The translations under genes and the position numbers were made by a program. A stretch of DNA of 64,000 nucleotides from Eubacteriaceae bacterium (lineage in GTDB: Bacteria; Bacillota; Clostridia; Lachnospirales; Lachnospiraceae). Each line of letters opens with the position of its first letter. Position 1 is the stretch's first letter. Below, in pieces: positions 1 through 7,764 of this stretch. The stretch is taken from the NCBI GenBank assembly GCA_910574015.1, contig CAJSYQ010000011.1, forward strand, positions 1 to 64,000, read 5' to 3'. The notes under the pieces were generated by a model. The model did no database searches. It was not told where the DNA came from and saw nothing but the letters and a program-made list of their open reading frames with translations.

Positions 1-150
1 GTTCAGGAGTTTCGGTTTGCTCTAAGCGAACAGATTCGCCAGCAGGTATTTTATGCCATTTTCGTAGAAAAAGTCGAAACCAGTATAAAATCAAATGCCC
101 TAATAAATGCCTTAAAACAGCTAATTAAGAAACAGGGGCATCATTTATAA
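1..150 (+). CDS. C-terminal fragment of an unrecognised protein (cut by the window edge)
   Basis: Frame 1 is open from the first base to a TAA at 148-150, giving about 49 residues that end in a basic, helical-looking tail (INALKQLIKKQGHHL). I do not recognise the family from this fragment; it could be the C-terminal helix bundle of a regulator, but nothing proves that. Its stop lies next to the point where the truncated integrase on the opposite strand loses homology, so the fragment may itself be part of a rearranged junction. Confidence 0.4.
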   Translation, partial: VQEFRFALSEQIRQQVFYAIFVEKVETSIKSNALINALKQLIKKQGHHL

Positions 151-508
151 AGTTGTAAAGTAGTGTATCATAATCAATGTTTGGGATAATCAAGTCATAT
201 AAGGCGTATGCCCCAACCATTCTTGTTGTCGTTTCAATTCTTTTTGAAAACACTTCCTCAAACCAGTAGATGAGATAATCTTTAAAGAGAACATCTTTAT
301 TGGATTTGCTGGAAAGCTGCTGTTTCCGCAACAGCGCATTAAATTCTTCCTCGCATTTCCGATAACTGGCCTCCGCCTCTGTCTGACTGGAAAATCCGCC
401 TTTCTTTCCATATTTAACAATGCCGTTGTCTTGCAGTGCCTTTGTACGGTGATACCATGAATTTCGTTCAAAAAAAGCAACACTTTTTTCCTGTGTTTTC
501 TTCCCCAT
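125..508 (-). pseudogene. Truncated site-specific tyrosine integrase (N-terminal part only)
   Basis: The reading frame starts MGKKTQEKSVAF at 508 (an in-frame GTG lies at 517). It matches the N-terminal arm-binding and SAM-like region of integrases common in Lachnospiraceae mobile elements, with recognisable stretches such as YGKKGGFSSQTEAEASYRK and FKDYLIYWFEEVFS. Similarity stops after about 115 residues (YDLIIPNIDYD), followed by an unrelated tail of about 12 residues and a stop, so the whole catalytic domain (R...H-x-x-R...Y) is missing. It cannot be an active recombinase. It is distinct from the intact integrase at 3680-4879 and therefore is a relic of a second element. The call rests on memory of the family, not on a search. 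Confidence 0.7.
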
Positions 509-557
509 TCCTATCACTGGACCTATGTCAATACTTTGGACAAAAAAAGTCGAAAGA

Positions 558-1367
558 TTATGCTGTTTTTTTTAGTTCCTCATCCTCCTTTTGCTGTGGT
601 GTCAAATAACCAATAGAGCTATGTATCCGCTTACGATTATACCAGCTTTCTATGTATTCAAAGATTGCTCTGCGGGCTTCCTTTGAATCTTGGTAAGTAT
701 GAAGATATATTTCTTCCTTTTTCAGTACAGAATGGAAAGATTCAATGCAGGCATTATCGTATGGATTTCCCTTACGGCTAAAGGAATGCAGGATTTCTTT
801 CCTGGCCAGGCAGTCTTCAAATGCCTGGCTTGTATACTGGCTTCCAAGGTCGCTGTGCAAAATGATCCCTTTTGTATCCCTGACGTTCAGGCACGCATTC
901 TCTACCGCTTTCACTGCCAGTTCCGCTGTCATAGATGTGCCATAGGCATAGCCGATGATTTTACGGCTGCACAAATCCATGACAGACGCCAGATAAGTCC
1001 ATCCTTCTTTCTGCACATGGATGTAGGTAATATCTGTGCACCATTTTTGATTGATGGTTTCTGTTCCAAAATCACGTTTCAATATATTCACTTTATCATC
1101 TGGGATACTGCCATGATTGGCATGGTGGCTGTACTTCTTTACTACCACAGAGCGCAGTCCCTGCTCTGCCATATGCCTCTGGACCCGCTTGATGCTGCAG
1201 GGTGTCCCGGCACCATTGAGTACACGGCATAGTTTGACAGCCCCATATCTGCGTTTGGAATCCTCAAAGGCCTGTTTCACTTTCCTGCCGAATTCTTCAT
1301 ACTCCATCCGCTTATTTGAAGGTACACAAACCAGAGCCTTGTAATAAGTACTCCTTGGAAATTTCAA
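558..1367 (-). CDS. IS3-family transposase OrfB (DDE integrase core)
   Basis: This is the catalytic part of the transposase. Visible motifs are an HTH_21-like N-terminal segment, then an rve integrase core with the DDE triad: WCTDITYIHV (first Asp), HSDLGSQYTS (second Asp) and NPYDNACIESFHS (Glu), followed by the usual WYNRKRIHSSIGYLTPQQ ending. The first start codon in this frame is a TTG at 1367, but the frame stays open upstream past 1470 (..SNRHIRKRTIAEIVAF), overlapping OrfA. The functional product is therefore probably an OrfAB fusion made by -1 frameshifting, not an independently started protein. No internal stop or frameshift was seen. Confidence 0.88.
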   Translation of the reverse strand: MKFPRSTYYKALVCVPSNKRMEYEEFGRKVKQAFEDSKRRYGAVKLCRVLNGAGTPCSIKRVQRHMAEQGLRSVVVKKYSHHANHGSIPDDKVNILKRDFGTETINQKWCTDITYIHVQKEGWTYLASVMDLCSRKIIGYAYGTSMTAELAVKAVENACLNVRDTKGIILHSDLGSQYTSQAFEDCLARKEILHSFSRKGNPYDNACIESFHSVLKKEEIYLHTYQDSKEARRAIFEYIESWYNRKRIHSSIGYLTPQQKEDEELKKTA

Positions 1368-1432
1368 GGCACTGCAAAGCTGTGATACAGAGTAGTTGGT
1401 TAAGTTATTCTGGATAAATGCAACAATTTCGG

Positions 1433-1711
1433 CTATTGTTCTTTTGCGAATATGGCGGTTGCTTTTTTTAATATTTCATTCTCGGTCTTAAGGCGCTGGA
1501 TTTCTTTTTGGAGAGCCTTATACTCCTTGAGGGTAACCGTTTCCTCCTCTGATACCTTGATAGGGGAAAGCTGCTTTACCCAACCGCTAATCGTACTCCG
1601 ATTTACGCCATATTCACGTTCCAGTTGTGGATACGAGGTTCCTCCAGCATTATACAGATCCACGATCTGCTGTTTAAATTCCGGAGTGTAAGATTTTTGA
1701 TTTTTCGCCAT
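1433..1711 (-). CDS. IS3-family transposase OrfA (helix-turn-helix)
   Basis: The 92-residue protein starts MAKNQKSYTPEFKQQ and carries the HTH_Tnp_1 domain (residues about 8-50, with YGVNRSTISGWVKQ as the recognition region), followed by a leucine-zipper-like coiled coil (LQKEIQRLKTENEILKKA) used for oligomerisation. The start at 1711 is chosen because AAAGGAG sits 9 bases upstream; an upstream ATG at 1774 would run through the terminal repeat and is unlikely. It binds the inverted repeats and provides the N-terminal half of the OrfAB transposase. Confidence 0.85.
   Translation of the reverse strand: MAKNQKSYTPEFKQQIVDLYNAGGTSYPQLEREYGVNRSTISGWVKQLSPIKVSEEETVTLKEYKALQKEIQRLKTENEILKKATAIFAKEQ
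1463..1469 (-). promoter_or_regulatory. Slippery A7 site for -1 frameshifting (OrfA to OrfAB)
   Basis: Seven consecutive A residues on the minus strand are read by OrfA as TTA AAA AAA GCA. A -1 slip gives AAA AAA AGC and enters the open OrfB frame. This is the known position and type of recoding signal in IS3-family elements; use here is inferred. Confidence 0.7.
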
Positions 1712-1785
1712 GCCCTTCATCTCCTTTGCTCTTTCATTTAATAGTATAGGTTGTTTAACTTTTCCTGTCCACATTTATATACTAA

Positions 1786-2703
1786 CACCAGCCACAAGCA
1801 CAATATTTTCGGGAACTAGAGCAACCACTTTCGGATATGTTTTGTACGGTGTGTACGGACAGAATTGAGGAAAGAGGGTATCTTACCTATTGCTTTGAAC
1901 TGTATGAGCAGAAACTGGTGGTTATAGAATCAGTCGATGATATACTTCCTGCTGGGGGGAATGAAATTGCCTTTTCCAGCAATGTAGTATGGAACTGGAA
2001 GAAAACGCCCCATCTTCTGCTGACAGGAAACACAGGAAGTGGCAAGACACAGTTGGCACAATATATCATTGACTGTCTGATTTCACAGGGTGTCCGAGTA
2101 ATTTACTGTGACCCGAAGAATGACGATGATATGCGGTTCTTTCTGCGTGACAAGCCTGTTTGTTATGTCACAGAGGAAAATGAGATAGCAAAGGTAGTTC
2201 GTGAAGTAGAGGAAGAAGTGCGTTTAAGGAAAAAGGATTTGGATAACATGGGACTGGAGGAAGCGGAATTCAATCCTGTATACTTGTTCTTTGACGAACT
2301 AATAGCATTTTCTAAAATTGCAAACAAAAAGACTTATGAGGAAACCGCAAGGCGGCTTGGGTCTATAGTTGTTACTGGCAGAAGTAAGAAAATCTATGCA
2401 GGACTAATTTTGCAAAGACCAGATACTACATTTGTAGAGGGTGCAATTCGTGATAATCTGGGCTGTAAAATCTGCATGGGGCAGATGAGCGAGACAGCCT
2501 ACAAAATGTCCTTTGGCTCTGACTTCTCCCATGTAAGGAATTACCGCAGGGAAATTGGCTCTGGTCTGATTTACAGGCAGGGGGTAGACACGAAGCCGAG
2601 GGAACTGATTGCACCTTTTATCTGTGAGGGGGGCATTGAGCAGGTAACTGTGGCACAGGTGGCGGCATTTCGGAGAAATGGAGCGGAGCACCGCCACCTG
2701 TAG
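1786..2703 (+). pseudogene. TcpA/FtsK-like conjugal coupling protein, N-terminus missing
   Basis: The frame is open from 1786 (no start there; first ATG at 1837). It encodes the C-terminal ATPase of the FtsK/SpoIIIE-related coupling proteins of Tn916-type elements: Walker A GNTGSGKTQ, then CDPKNDDDMRFF, Walker B-like YLFFDELIAF, a VVTGRSKKIYAGLILQRPD segment, and the closing FGSDF and APFICEGG regions. In Tn916 the protein is about 460 residues with N-terminal membrane helices. Here the first ~170-200 residues are gone, replaced by IS-adjacent sequence. The ATPase core could still be translated but would lack the membrane anchor. It lies directly upstream of the replication gene, as in intact elements. 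Confidence 0.78.
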
Positions 2704-2775
2704 GTACACTGGGGTGTGGCACTACGACACACCCCAGTGATAAATGTTCATTGTTCACAGGAAATGGAGGTGTAT

Positions 2776-3354
2776 ATGGAGACAAGGAGAACAAGAAACT
2801 TTGCAACGGTTGTCTACCCGGAATCCGCACCCACAAACTGGAAACTGGTCCTACAGGAGCAGTGTGTTCCTGCACTGGTTTCCCCGGTTCATGACAGGGA
2901 TGTGAATACAGACGGAACAATCAAAAAGGAGCATTACCATGTGATGATTCTATTCGACGGTGTAAAGACGCAGGAACAGGCAAAAGAGGTATTTTCTGTG
3001 ATTGGCGGTATTGGTGTTGAACCAGTGAAAAGTGTCCGGGCATACGCAAGATATCTCTGTCATTTGGATAGTCCCGATAAGGTTCATTATAGTCCAGAGG
3101 ATGTACTTTCCCTGTCTGGTGCAGATTATGATACCATGATTCGGCTTGCCAGTGATAAGTATTCGGCAATCGGGGAAATGATTGAGTTCTGTATTGAAAA
3201 TGGTGTGGATAGTTATGCACAGCTTCTGCTATATGCGAAGAATACACGTAATGACTGGTTTCATGTTCTGTGCGACAGCGGAACGATAACAATCGTGCAG
3301 TTTCTAAAGTCAAGATATTGGGAAATGCACAAATATAAGGCAGGAGGCGAGTAA
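2776..3354 (+). CDS. Rolling-circle replication initiator (HUH, RepB/Rep_2-like)
   Basis: The 192-residue protein resembles plasmid Rep proteins of the pMV158 type that nick a double-strand origin. The metal-binding HUH motif is seen in KKEHYHVMILFDG (about residue 55) and a Tyr-containing helix in RAYARYLCHLD (about residue 98), which would carry the nucleophile. The start at 2776 (METRRTRN) has GGAGG about 5 bases upstream; a frame-open extension to 2716 has no good ribosome site. Its stop overlaps the ATG of the excisionase gene. In an integrative element such a protein could replicate the excised circle or act as a relaxase; no separate relaxase is visible in the window. Confidence 0.8.
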   Translation: METRRTRNFATVVYPESAPTNWKLVLQEQCVPALVSPVHDRDVNTDGTIKKEHYHVMILFDGVKTQEQAKEVFSVIGGIGVEPVKSVRAYARYLCHLDSPDKVHYSPEDVLSLSGADYDTMIRLASDKYSAIGEMIEFCIENGVDSYAQLLLYAKNTRNDWFHVLCDSGTITIVQFLKSRYWEMHKYKAGGE

Positions 3355-3572
3355 TGGGAAAACATCAAAATAATGAGGGTGTAATACCTGTATGGAAACG
3401 GTACGCACTGACGATTTCAGAAGCGTCAGCCTATTACCATATCGGGGAAAATAAACTGTGGATAATAGCAGACGAGCATCCAGAATCAGATTTTATTATT
3501 ATGAATGGCAATCGGGTACTGATTAAGCGACATAAGTTTGAACAATACCTAGACCATGCCACCGTTGTATAA
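3354..3572 (+). CDS. xis: Tn916-type excisionase (Xis)
   Basis: This small basic protein of 72 residues has the characteristic pattern VWKRYALTISEASAYYHIG, then ENKLWIIADEHPESDFIIMNGNRVLIKRHKFE, nearly co-linear with Tn916 Xis (a winged-helix MerR-like fold). It starts on the ATG overlapping the Rep stop (ATG/TAA overlap) and is followed 107 bases later by the integrase start. Xis bends the element ends and directs the integrase towards excision. The gene is intact, so the element may have kept its excision module even though the transfer side is damaged. Confidence 0.9.
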   Translation: MGKHQNNEGVIPVWKRYALTISEASAYYHIGENKLWIIADEHPESDFIIMNGNRVLIKRHKFEQYLDHATVV

Positions 3573-3679
3573 TCCGAAATTCATTATGGAAAGAGACCCT
3601 GCTTTGTGGTAAAATATTGTTACGGGTTTGGGTCTCTAACCTTGAAAAAATTATTCAAGGCAGAAAGGAGAGACAGACC

Positions 3680-4879
3680 ATGAGTGAAAAAAGGAGAGAT
3701 AAAAGAAACAGGATTTTACATAATGGAGAGACCCAGAGAAAAGATGGTCGCTATCGTTTTACATATCTTGATACAGACGGAAACAAGAAAGATGTTTACA
3801 GTTGGCGGTTAGACCATAATGACCCTTATCCAAAGGACAAGAAAAAGGACTTGTCATTGAGGGAAAAGGAAAAGCAGATTGAACAGGATATGTTTCATCA
3901 AATCGTATCAAATGGCGGTAATTATACAGTGCTGACACTGGTAGAAAAATATGTCTCCCTCAAAACCGGAGTACGGCATAATACGGAAGCAGGGTATAAA
4001 ACCGTAATCAACATTCTGAAAAAAGACCCTTTCGGAAGCCGACGCATTGACAAAGTGAAACTGTCTGACGCTAAGGCTTGGCTGATTAAGTTACAGCAGG
4101 TAGACGGCAGGGGGTACAGTTCTATCCATTCTATCCGAGGTGTGCTTAGACCAGCGTTTCAAATGGCAGAGAATGACGATTTGATACGCAAGAATCCGTT
4201 TCAGTTTGAGTTAGTTTCCGTTGTCGTAAACGATAGTGTCACAAGAGAAGCAATAACAAGAAAACAGCAAAGAGAATATTTGCGGTTTATCAGAGAGGAC
4301 AAGCATTTTTGCAGATACTACGAGGGAATTTATAGTTTATTTCATACGGGTCTGCGTATCTCGGAATTTTGCGGACTGACATTAGCGGATATTGAATTTG
4401 ACAAAAAGCGTATTCGAGTCAACCACCAGTTACAACGAACCAGCGGGATGCAATATATCATTCAAGCACCTAAGACGGAAAGTGGAGTGCGGTATATCCC
4501 CATGACGGACGAGGTAGCACAGTGTTTCCGTACCATTATAAACAACCGTAAAGCACCAAAGGTTGAACCGATGGTAGATGGATATACAGGCTTTCTCTAT
4601 CTGGATAAAAATGATATGCCTATGGTTGCCCTGCATTGGGAAAAGTATATGCAACATATCCGTCAGAAGTATAACAGCATTTACAAGGTGCAAATGCCAA
4701 CCGTTACCCCTCATGTATGCCGACGCACCTTTTGCTCCAACATGGCAAAAAGCGGTATGAATCCCAAAACGCTACAATACATTATGGGGCATAGTGATAT
4801 CAGTGTCACTTTGAATACTTATACCCATGTGGGATTTGAGGACGCAGAGAGCGAGTTGCAACGTGTGATGAATGGCTAA
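3680..4879 (+). CDS. int: Tn916-family tyrosine integrase
   Basis: The 399-residue integrase starts MSEKRRDKRNRILHNGETQRKDGRY, matching the AP2-like arm-binding domain of Int-Tn916 (405 residues). The core-binding domain is at about 80-190 and the catalytic domain follows: Arg in HTGLRISEFCGLTL, Lys in PKTESGVRYIP, HVCRRTFCSN (H-x-x-R), MGHSDISVTLNTYTHV with the His and the nucleophilic Tyr. All catalytic residues are present. The start at 3680 has AGAAAGGAG about 9 bases upstream; the longer frame from 3617 has no such site. It catalyses integration and, with Xis, excision. It lies at the right end of the element, as in Tn916. Confidence 0.92.
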   Translation: MSEKRRDKRNRILHNGETQRKDGRYRFTYLDTDGNKKDVYSWRLDHNDPYPKDKKKDLSLREKEKQIEQDMFHQIVSNGGNYTVLTLVEKYVSLKTGVRHNTEAGYKTVINILKKDPFGSRRIDKVKLSDAKAWLIKLQQVDGRGYSSIHSIRGVLRPAFQMAENDDLIRKNPFQFELVSVVVNDSVTREAITRKQQREYLRFIREDKHFCRYYEGIYSLFHTGLRISEFCGLTLADIEFDKKRIRVNHQLQRTSGMQYIIQAPKTESGVRYIPMTDEVAQCFRTIINNRKAPKVEPMVDGYTGFLYLDKNDMPMVALHWEKYMQHIRQKYNSIYKVQMPTVTPHVCRRTFCSNMAKSGMNPKTLQYIMGHSDISVTLNTYTHVGFEDAESELQRVMNG

Positions 4880-4905
4880 CATAGGCAAATGATAAAACGA
4901 AATAA

Positions 4906-4974
4906 TTTACCATCATTTTTACCACTTTTGTAGACAAAAACATGGGAAAATATGGGACGATATAAGAAAATATG
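4906..4974. repeat. Direct repeats downstream of int (candidate arm sites / right end of the element)
   Basis: Between int and the next chromosomal gene there are two pairs of short direct repeats: TTTACCATC at 4906 and TTTACCACT at 4918, and GAAAATATG at 4946 and 4966. Integrases of this family bind repeated arm sites in this position and recombine AT-rich targets. The exact att core cannot be fixed because the left end of the element is outside the window. Confidence 0.35.
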
Positions 4975-5044
4975 CTTGAAACCACAGGTAACCAGAAATG
5001 GGAAGAAGTCTTGAGAATAAAAGAAATAAAGGAGTTTTAGAGAT

Positions 5045-5521
5045 ATGATTAAGATACTATTCATCTGCCACGGCAATATTTGCCGTTCCCCCATGGCTCA
5101 GTTTGTTTTTCAGGACATGATAAACAAACGTGGTCTGGCAGACCAATTTACCATTGATTCCAAAGCTACCAGCACAGAGGAGCTGGGGAATTTCCCGCAC
5201 CGGGGAACGGTGCGAAAAATGAATGAGCTGGGGATACCCATGATCCCTCACCGCGCGTCCCAGCTGAACCGCCGGGATTATGACCATTACGATTATTTTA
5301 TCGGCATGGACAGCTGGAATATCAGGAACATGAACCGTATCCTGGCCGGCGATCCAGAGGGGAAGGTTTTCAAATTTTTAACCTTTGGAAGTGACGGCAG
5401 GGATATTGCGGATCCATGGTATACGGGGAACTTTGATGAGACTTATTCGGATGTCTTAGAGGGGTGTGAGGGATTTCTGGCATACTTATTGGAGAATGAC
5501 GACCGGATAGGAGAAAAGTGA
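5045..5521 (+). CDS. Low-molecular-weight protein tyrosine phosphatase
   Basis: The 158-residue protein has the P-loop phosphatase motif C-x5-R-S at residues 9-16 (CHGNICRSPM) directly after the first beta strand, and the general-acid Asp loop DPWYTGNF at about 122. These are the defining marks of the LMW-PTP/arsenate-reductase fold (YwlE, Wzb). It would dephosphorylate protein phospho-Tyr or phospho-Arg in the cytosol; substrate unknown. The start at 5045 is preceded by AAGGAG about 10 bases away. It is the first chromosomal gene after the integrated element, so its promoter region may have been altered by the insertion. Confidence 0.9.
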   Translation: MIKILFICHGNICRSPMAQFVFQDMINKRGLADQFTIDSKATSTEELGNFPHRGTVRKMNELGIPMIPHRASQLNRRDYDHYDYFIGMDSWNIRNMNRILAGDPEGKVFKFLTFGSDGRDIADPWYTGNFDETYSDVLEGCEGFLAYLLENDDRIGEK

Positions 5522-5603
5522 TTCTTCCTGCCGGAATGATGTCATATGATAAAAGGAGACTTGCAGAACCAATAAAAGGGAATAACAACAGGAGGGAAAC
5601 GAA

Positions 5604-6221
5604 ATGAAAGTATTGTTAGTAAACGGAAGTCCACATAAGGAGGGCTGTACTTATACAGCTCTCACAGAGGCGGCTTCGGCACTGGAAAAGAATGGTGTGA
5701 AGACAGAGATGATCTGGCTGGGAACCGGAGAGATTGCAGGGTGTATCGGCTGCGGGGCATGTGCCGGAGAGAGGGGATGTTTTCGCCGGGATGTGGTAAA
5801 TGAGTTTGTGTCAAAGGCGGGAGAGGCCGATGGGTACATATTCGGGTCTCCTGTTCACTACGCGGCAGCGTCCGGTGCCATTACGTCCTTTATGGACCGG
5901 GCCTTTTACAGCGGGGGAAAGGAAATGGCAGGTAAGCCGGGTGCTGTGGTGGTGAGCTGTCGGCGCGGGGGTGCATCCGCAGCGTTTGACCAGCTGAATA
6001 AATATTTTACCATCAATGGCATGCCCATCGTGTCCTCCCAGTATTGGAATCAGGTGCATGGCACGAACCCGGAGGAGGTGCGGCGCGATGAGGAGGGAAT
6101 GCAGACCATGAGGACATTGGGAAACAATATGGCATGGCTGATCAAATGCATCCGGGCAGGGCGGGAGCAGGGAATTGAGTTCCCAGAAAGAGAACCGGTT
6201 CTGCGGACGAATTTTATCTGA
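5604..6221 (+). CDS. NADPH-dependent FMN reductase / flavodoxin-fold oxidoreductase
   Basis: The 205-residue protein begins MKVLLVNGSPHKEGCTYTAL, the phosphate-binding loop of the flavodoxin-like NAD(P)H:FMN reductase family. A CIGCGACAGERGC cluster at about 49-60 resembles the Cys-rich segment of iron-sulfur flavoproteins, but whether it ligates a cluster is uncertain. A typical family segment, DGYIFGSPVHYAAASG, follows. AGGAGGG lies about 8 bases before the start. It probably works as a redox/detoxification flavoprotein in the cytosol. Confidence 0.85.
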   Translation: MKVLLVNGSPHKEGCTYTALTEAASALEKNGVKTEMIWLGTGEIAGCIGCGACAGERGCFRRDVVNEFVSKAGEADGYIFGSPVHYAAASGAITSFMDRAFYSGGKEMAGKPGAVVVSCRRGGASAAFDQLNKYFTINGMPIVSSQYWNQVHGTNPEEVRRDEEGMQTMRTLGNNMAWLIKCIRAGREQGIEFPEREPVLRTNFI

Positions 6222-6296
6222 CGAAGAGCGTACATAATTTATCACGGACTCATGCATACTAATACAATCAATAGGATGCAATGGCAGTTTGGCCAG

Positions 6297-6354
6297 ATAC
6301 CCGGCAGCAAAGAATCGCCCCGGTGCAGACACACTGGGGCAGGCTGGCGGGTAT
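6297..6354 (+). other. Two-tier inverted repeat (candidate structured RNA) upstream of the FAD/Rieske gene
   Basis: An outer stem ATACCCGGCAG (6297-6307) pairs with CTGGCGGGTAT (6344-6354) with one mismatch, and encloses an inner 9-bp stem GCCCCGGTG (6317-6325) / CACTGGGGC (6332-6340) with a 6-base loop. No good T-run follows (TTGTC), so it is not a classical terminator. It lies 48 bases before the next start codon and matches no riboswitch consensus I know. It occupies the only sizeable gap in this region. Confidence 0.5.
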
Positions 6355-6402
6355 TTGTCATATAAAGACTGCCGGATGATCTGCTTGAAAGGGTGATAAA
6401 TT

Positions 6403-7764
6403 ATGGGATCGATTTGGAGGAAGGATACTCGGCTGCCTTCTTTTGGGAAGCTTAAGGGAGAGAAAAGGACAGAGGTTCTCATTGTGGGAGGCGGGATGGC
6501 GGGAATATTGTGCGCCCGCTTTCTGCAGGAGGCAGGAGTGGATTATGTTGTCCTGGAGGGGGACACGGTGTGCTCGGGTGTTACAGGCAATACGACAGCG
6601 AAGATCACGTCCCAGCACGGACTTCTCTATCAAAGGCTGCATAAGTCCATAGGGGCGGAGAGGGCAGGTATCGTACTGGAGGCAAATCAGAGAGCCGTGG
6701 AAAGATATGCGGAGCTCTGTCAGGGGATAGGCTGTGATTTTGAGAGAAAGGATTCTTATGTGTATTCCCTTGAGAACCGGGACAAGCTGGAAAAGGAGAT
6801 GCAGGCGCTGGGGGAGATTGGGTTTCCGGCAGAGCTGACGGAGACGGTGGAACTCCCTCTCTCCACTGTGGGGGCGGTCCGGTTCCGGGATCAGGCGCAG
6901 TTTCATCCGCTGAAATTCGCTGGACAAATTGTCAGCGGCCTGAATGTATACGAGCGCAGTTTTGTGAAGGAATTGAGGGGAAATACAGCAGTGACAGACA
7001 GTGGGAAGATTACCTTCCGCAAACTGGTGATGGCGGTTCATTTCCCTTTCGGCATGCCGTTATCTTCCTCCTTTCGCCTTCGCGGCAGGCTGCGTGGACT
7101 TTATTTTCTGAAAATGTACCAGCACAGATCCTATGTCATGGCGCTGAAAGATGCGTCGCTGGTGAAGGGGATGTATGTGGATGAGAGCCGGACGGGGATG
7201 TCCTTCCGCAGTTATGGCAATCTTCTGCTGCTGGGCGGCGGAGGACACAGAACGGGGAAAAGAGGAGGAGGCTGGCATGAACTCAGAAGGTCTGCGGAAA
7301 ATTTTTATCCTGGGGCAGCGGAAGTGAGAAGATGGGCGGCACAGGACTGTATGACCCTGGATGGGATTCCATACATTGGACGATATTCCCGAAGGACGCC
7401 GGATTGTTATGTGGCGACGGGATTTAATAAATGGGGGATGACCTCATCCATGGTGGCCGCCATGATCCTGACAGATCTTGTTCTGGAAAAAGAAAATCCC
7501 TGCGCAGAGGTATTCCGGCCATCCCGGTCCCTGCTAAGGTCGCAGCTGCTGGTCAATGCCGGTGAGGCGGTGGTAAACATGCTCTCCCCTGTGAAAAAGA
7601 GATGTCCCCATATGGGCTGTGCCCTGCGGTGGAATGCGGAGGAGCGCTCCTGGGACTGTCCCTGCCATGGTTCACGGTTTGACGGGGAGGGGCATCCGCT
7701 GGATAATCCGTCCAATAACAATATCAGGAGTAAGGGCAGTGATGCAAAAGGAGGAAAAAGATGA
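6403..7764 (+). CDS. FAD-dependent oxidoreductase with C-terminal Rieske [2Fe-2S] domain
   Basis: The 453-residue protein has an N-terminal Rossmann FAD-binding motif ([18 protein letters not shown], about residues 26-43) and a DAO-type body, with [23 protein letters not shown] near 325-350 as the second FAD-contact region. The C-terminal Rieske domain has CPHMGC and CPCHGSRF (about 404-433), which supply the two Cys and two His ligands. This fusion family is common in anaerobic Firmicutes. Compared with what I recall of relatives, an Arg-rich stretch (about residues 214-228) looks like a short insertion. Its last 4 bases overlap the next gene (ATGA), so the two are translationally coupled. 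Confidence 0.88.
   Translation: MGSIWRKDTRLPSFGKLKGEKRTEVLIVGGGMAGILCARFLQEAGVDYVVLEGDTVCSGVTGNTTAKITSQHGLLYQRLHKSIGAERAGIVLEANQRAVERYAELCQGIGCDFERKDSYVYSLENRDKLEKEMQALGEIGFPAELTETVELPLSTVGAVRFRDQAQFHPLKFAGQIVSGLNVYERSFVKELRGNTAVTDSGKITFRKLVMAVHFPFGMPLSSSFRLRGRLRGLYFLKMYQHRSYVMALKDASLVKGMYVDESRTGMSFRSYGNLLLLGGGGHRTGKRGGGWHELRRSAENFYPGAAEVRRWAAQDCMTLDGIPYIGRYSRRTPDCYVATGFNKWGMTSSMVAAMILTDLVLEKENPCAEVFRPSRSLLRSQLLVNAGEAVVNMLSPVKKRCPHMGCALRWNAEERSWDCPCHGSRFDGEGHPLDNPSNNNIRSKGSDAKGGKR

Larger units (their letters stand above)
537..1771 (-). mobile_element. IS3-family insertion sequence (IS150-like), about 1.24 kb
   Basis: The element has two overlapping transposase frames on the minus strand and imperfect terminal inverted repeats: TGGACAAAAAAAGTCGAAA at the 537 side and TGGACAGGAAAAGTTAAAC reading inward from 1771. 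Size, OrfA/OrfB layout and DDE motifs are those of the IS3 family. The bases just outside (ACTT on the left, CATT on the right) do not form an obvious 3-5 bp target duplication, which suggests a deletion or rearrangement after insertion. In agreement, the genes on both sides are truncated. Confidence 0.85.

Noticed and set aside
6262-6363. Possible 37-residue peptide gene starting at an ATG in the gap before the FAD/Rieske gene
   Set aside because: No ribosome site and its sequence is largely the arms of the hairpin element; better explained as structured RNA.
5811-7041. Two overlapping minus-strand frames opposite the FMN reductase and FAD/Rieske genes
   Set aside because: Shadows rich in His, Pro and Leu; the plus-strand proteins have complete motifs.
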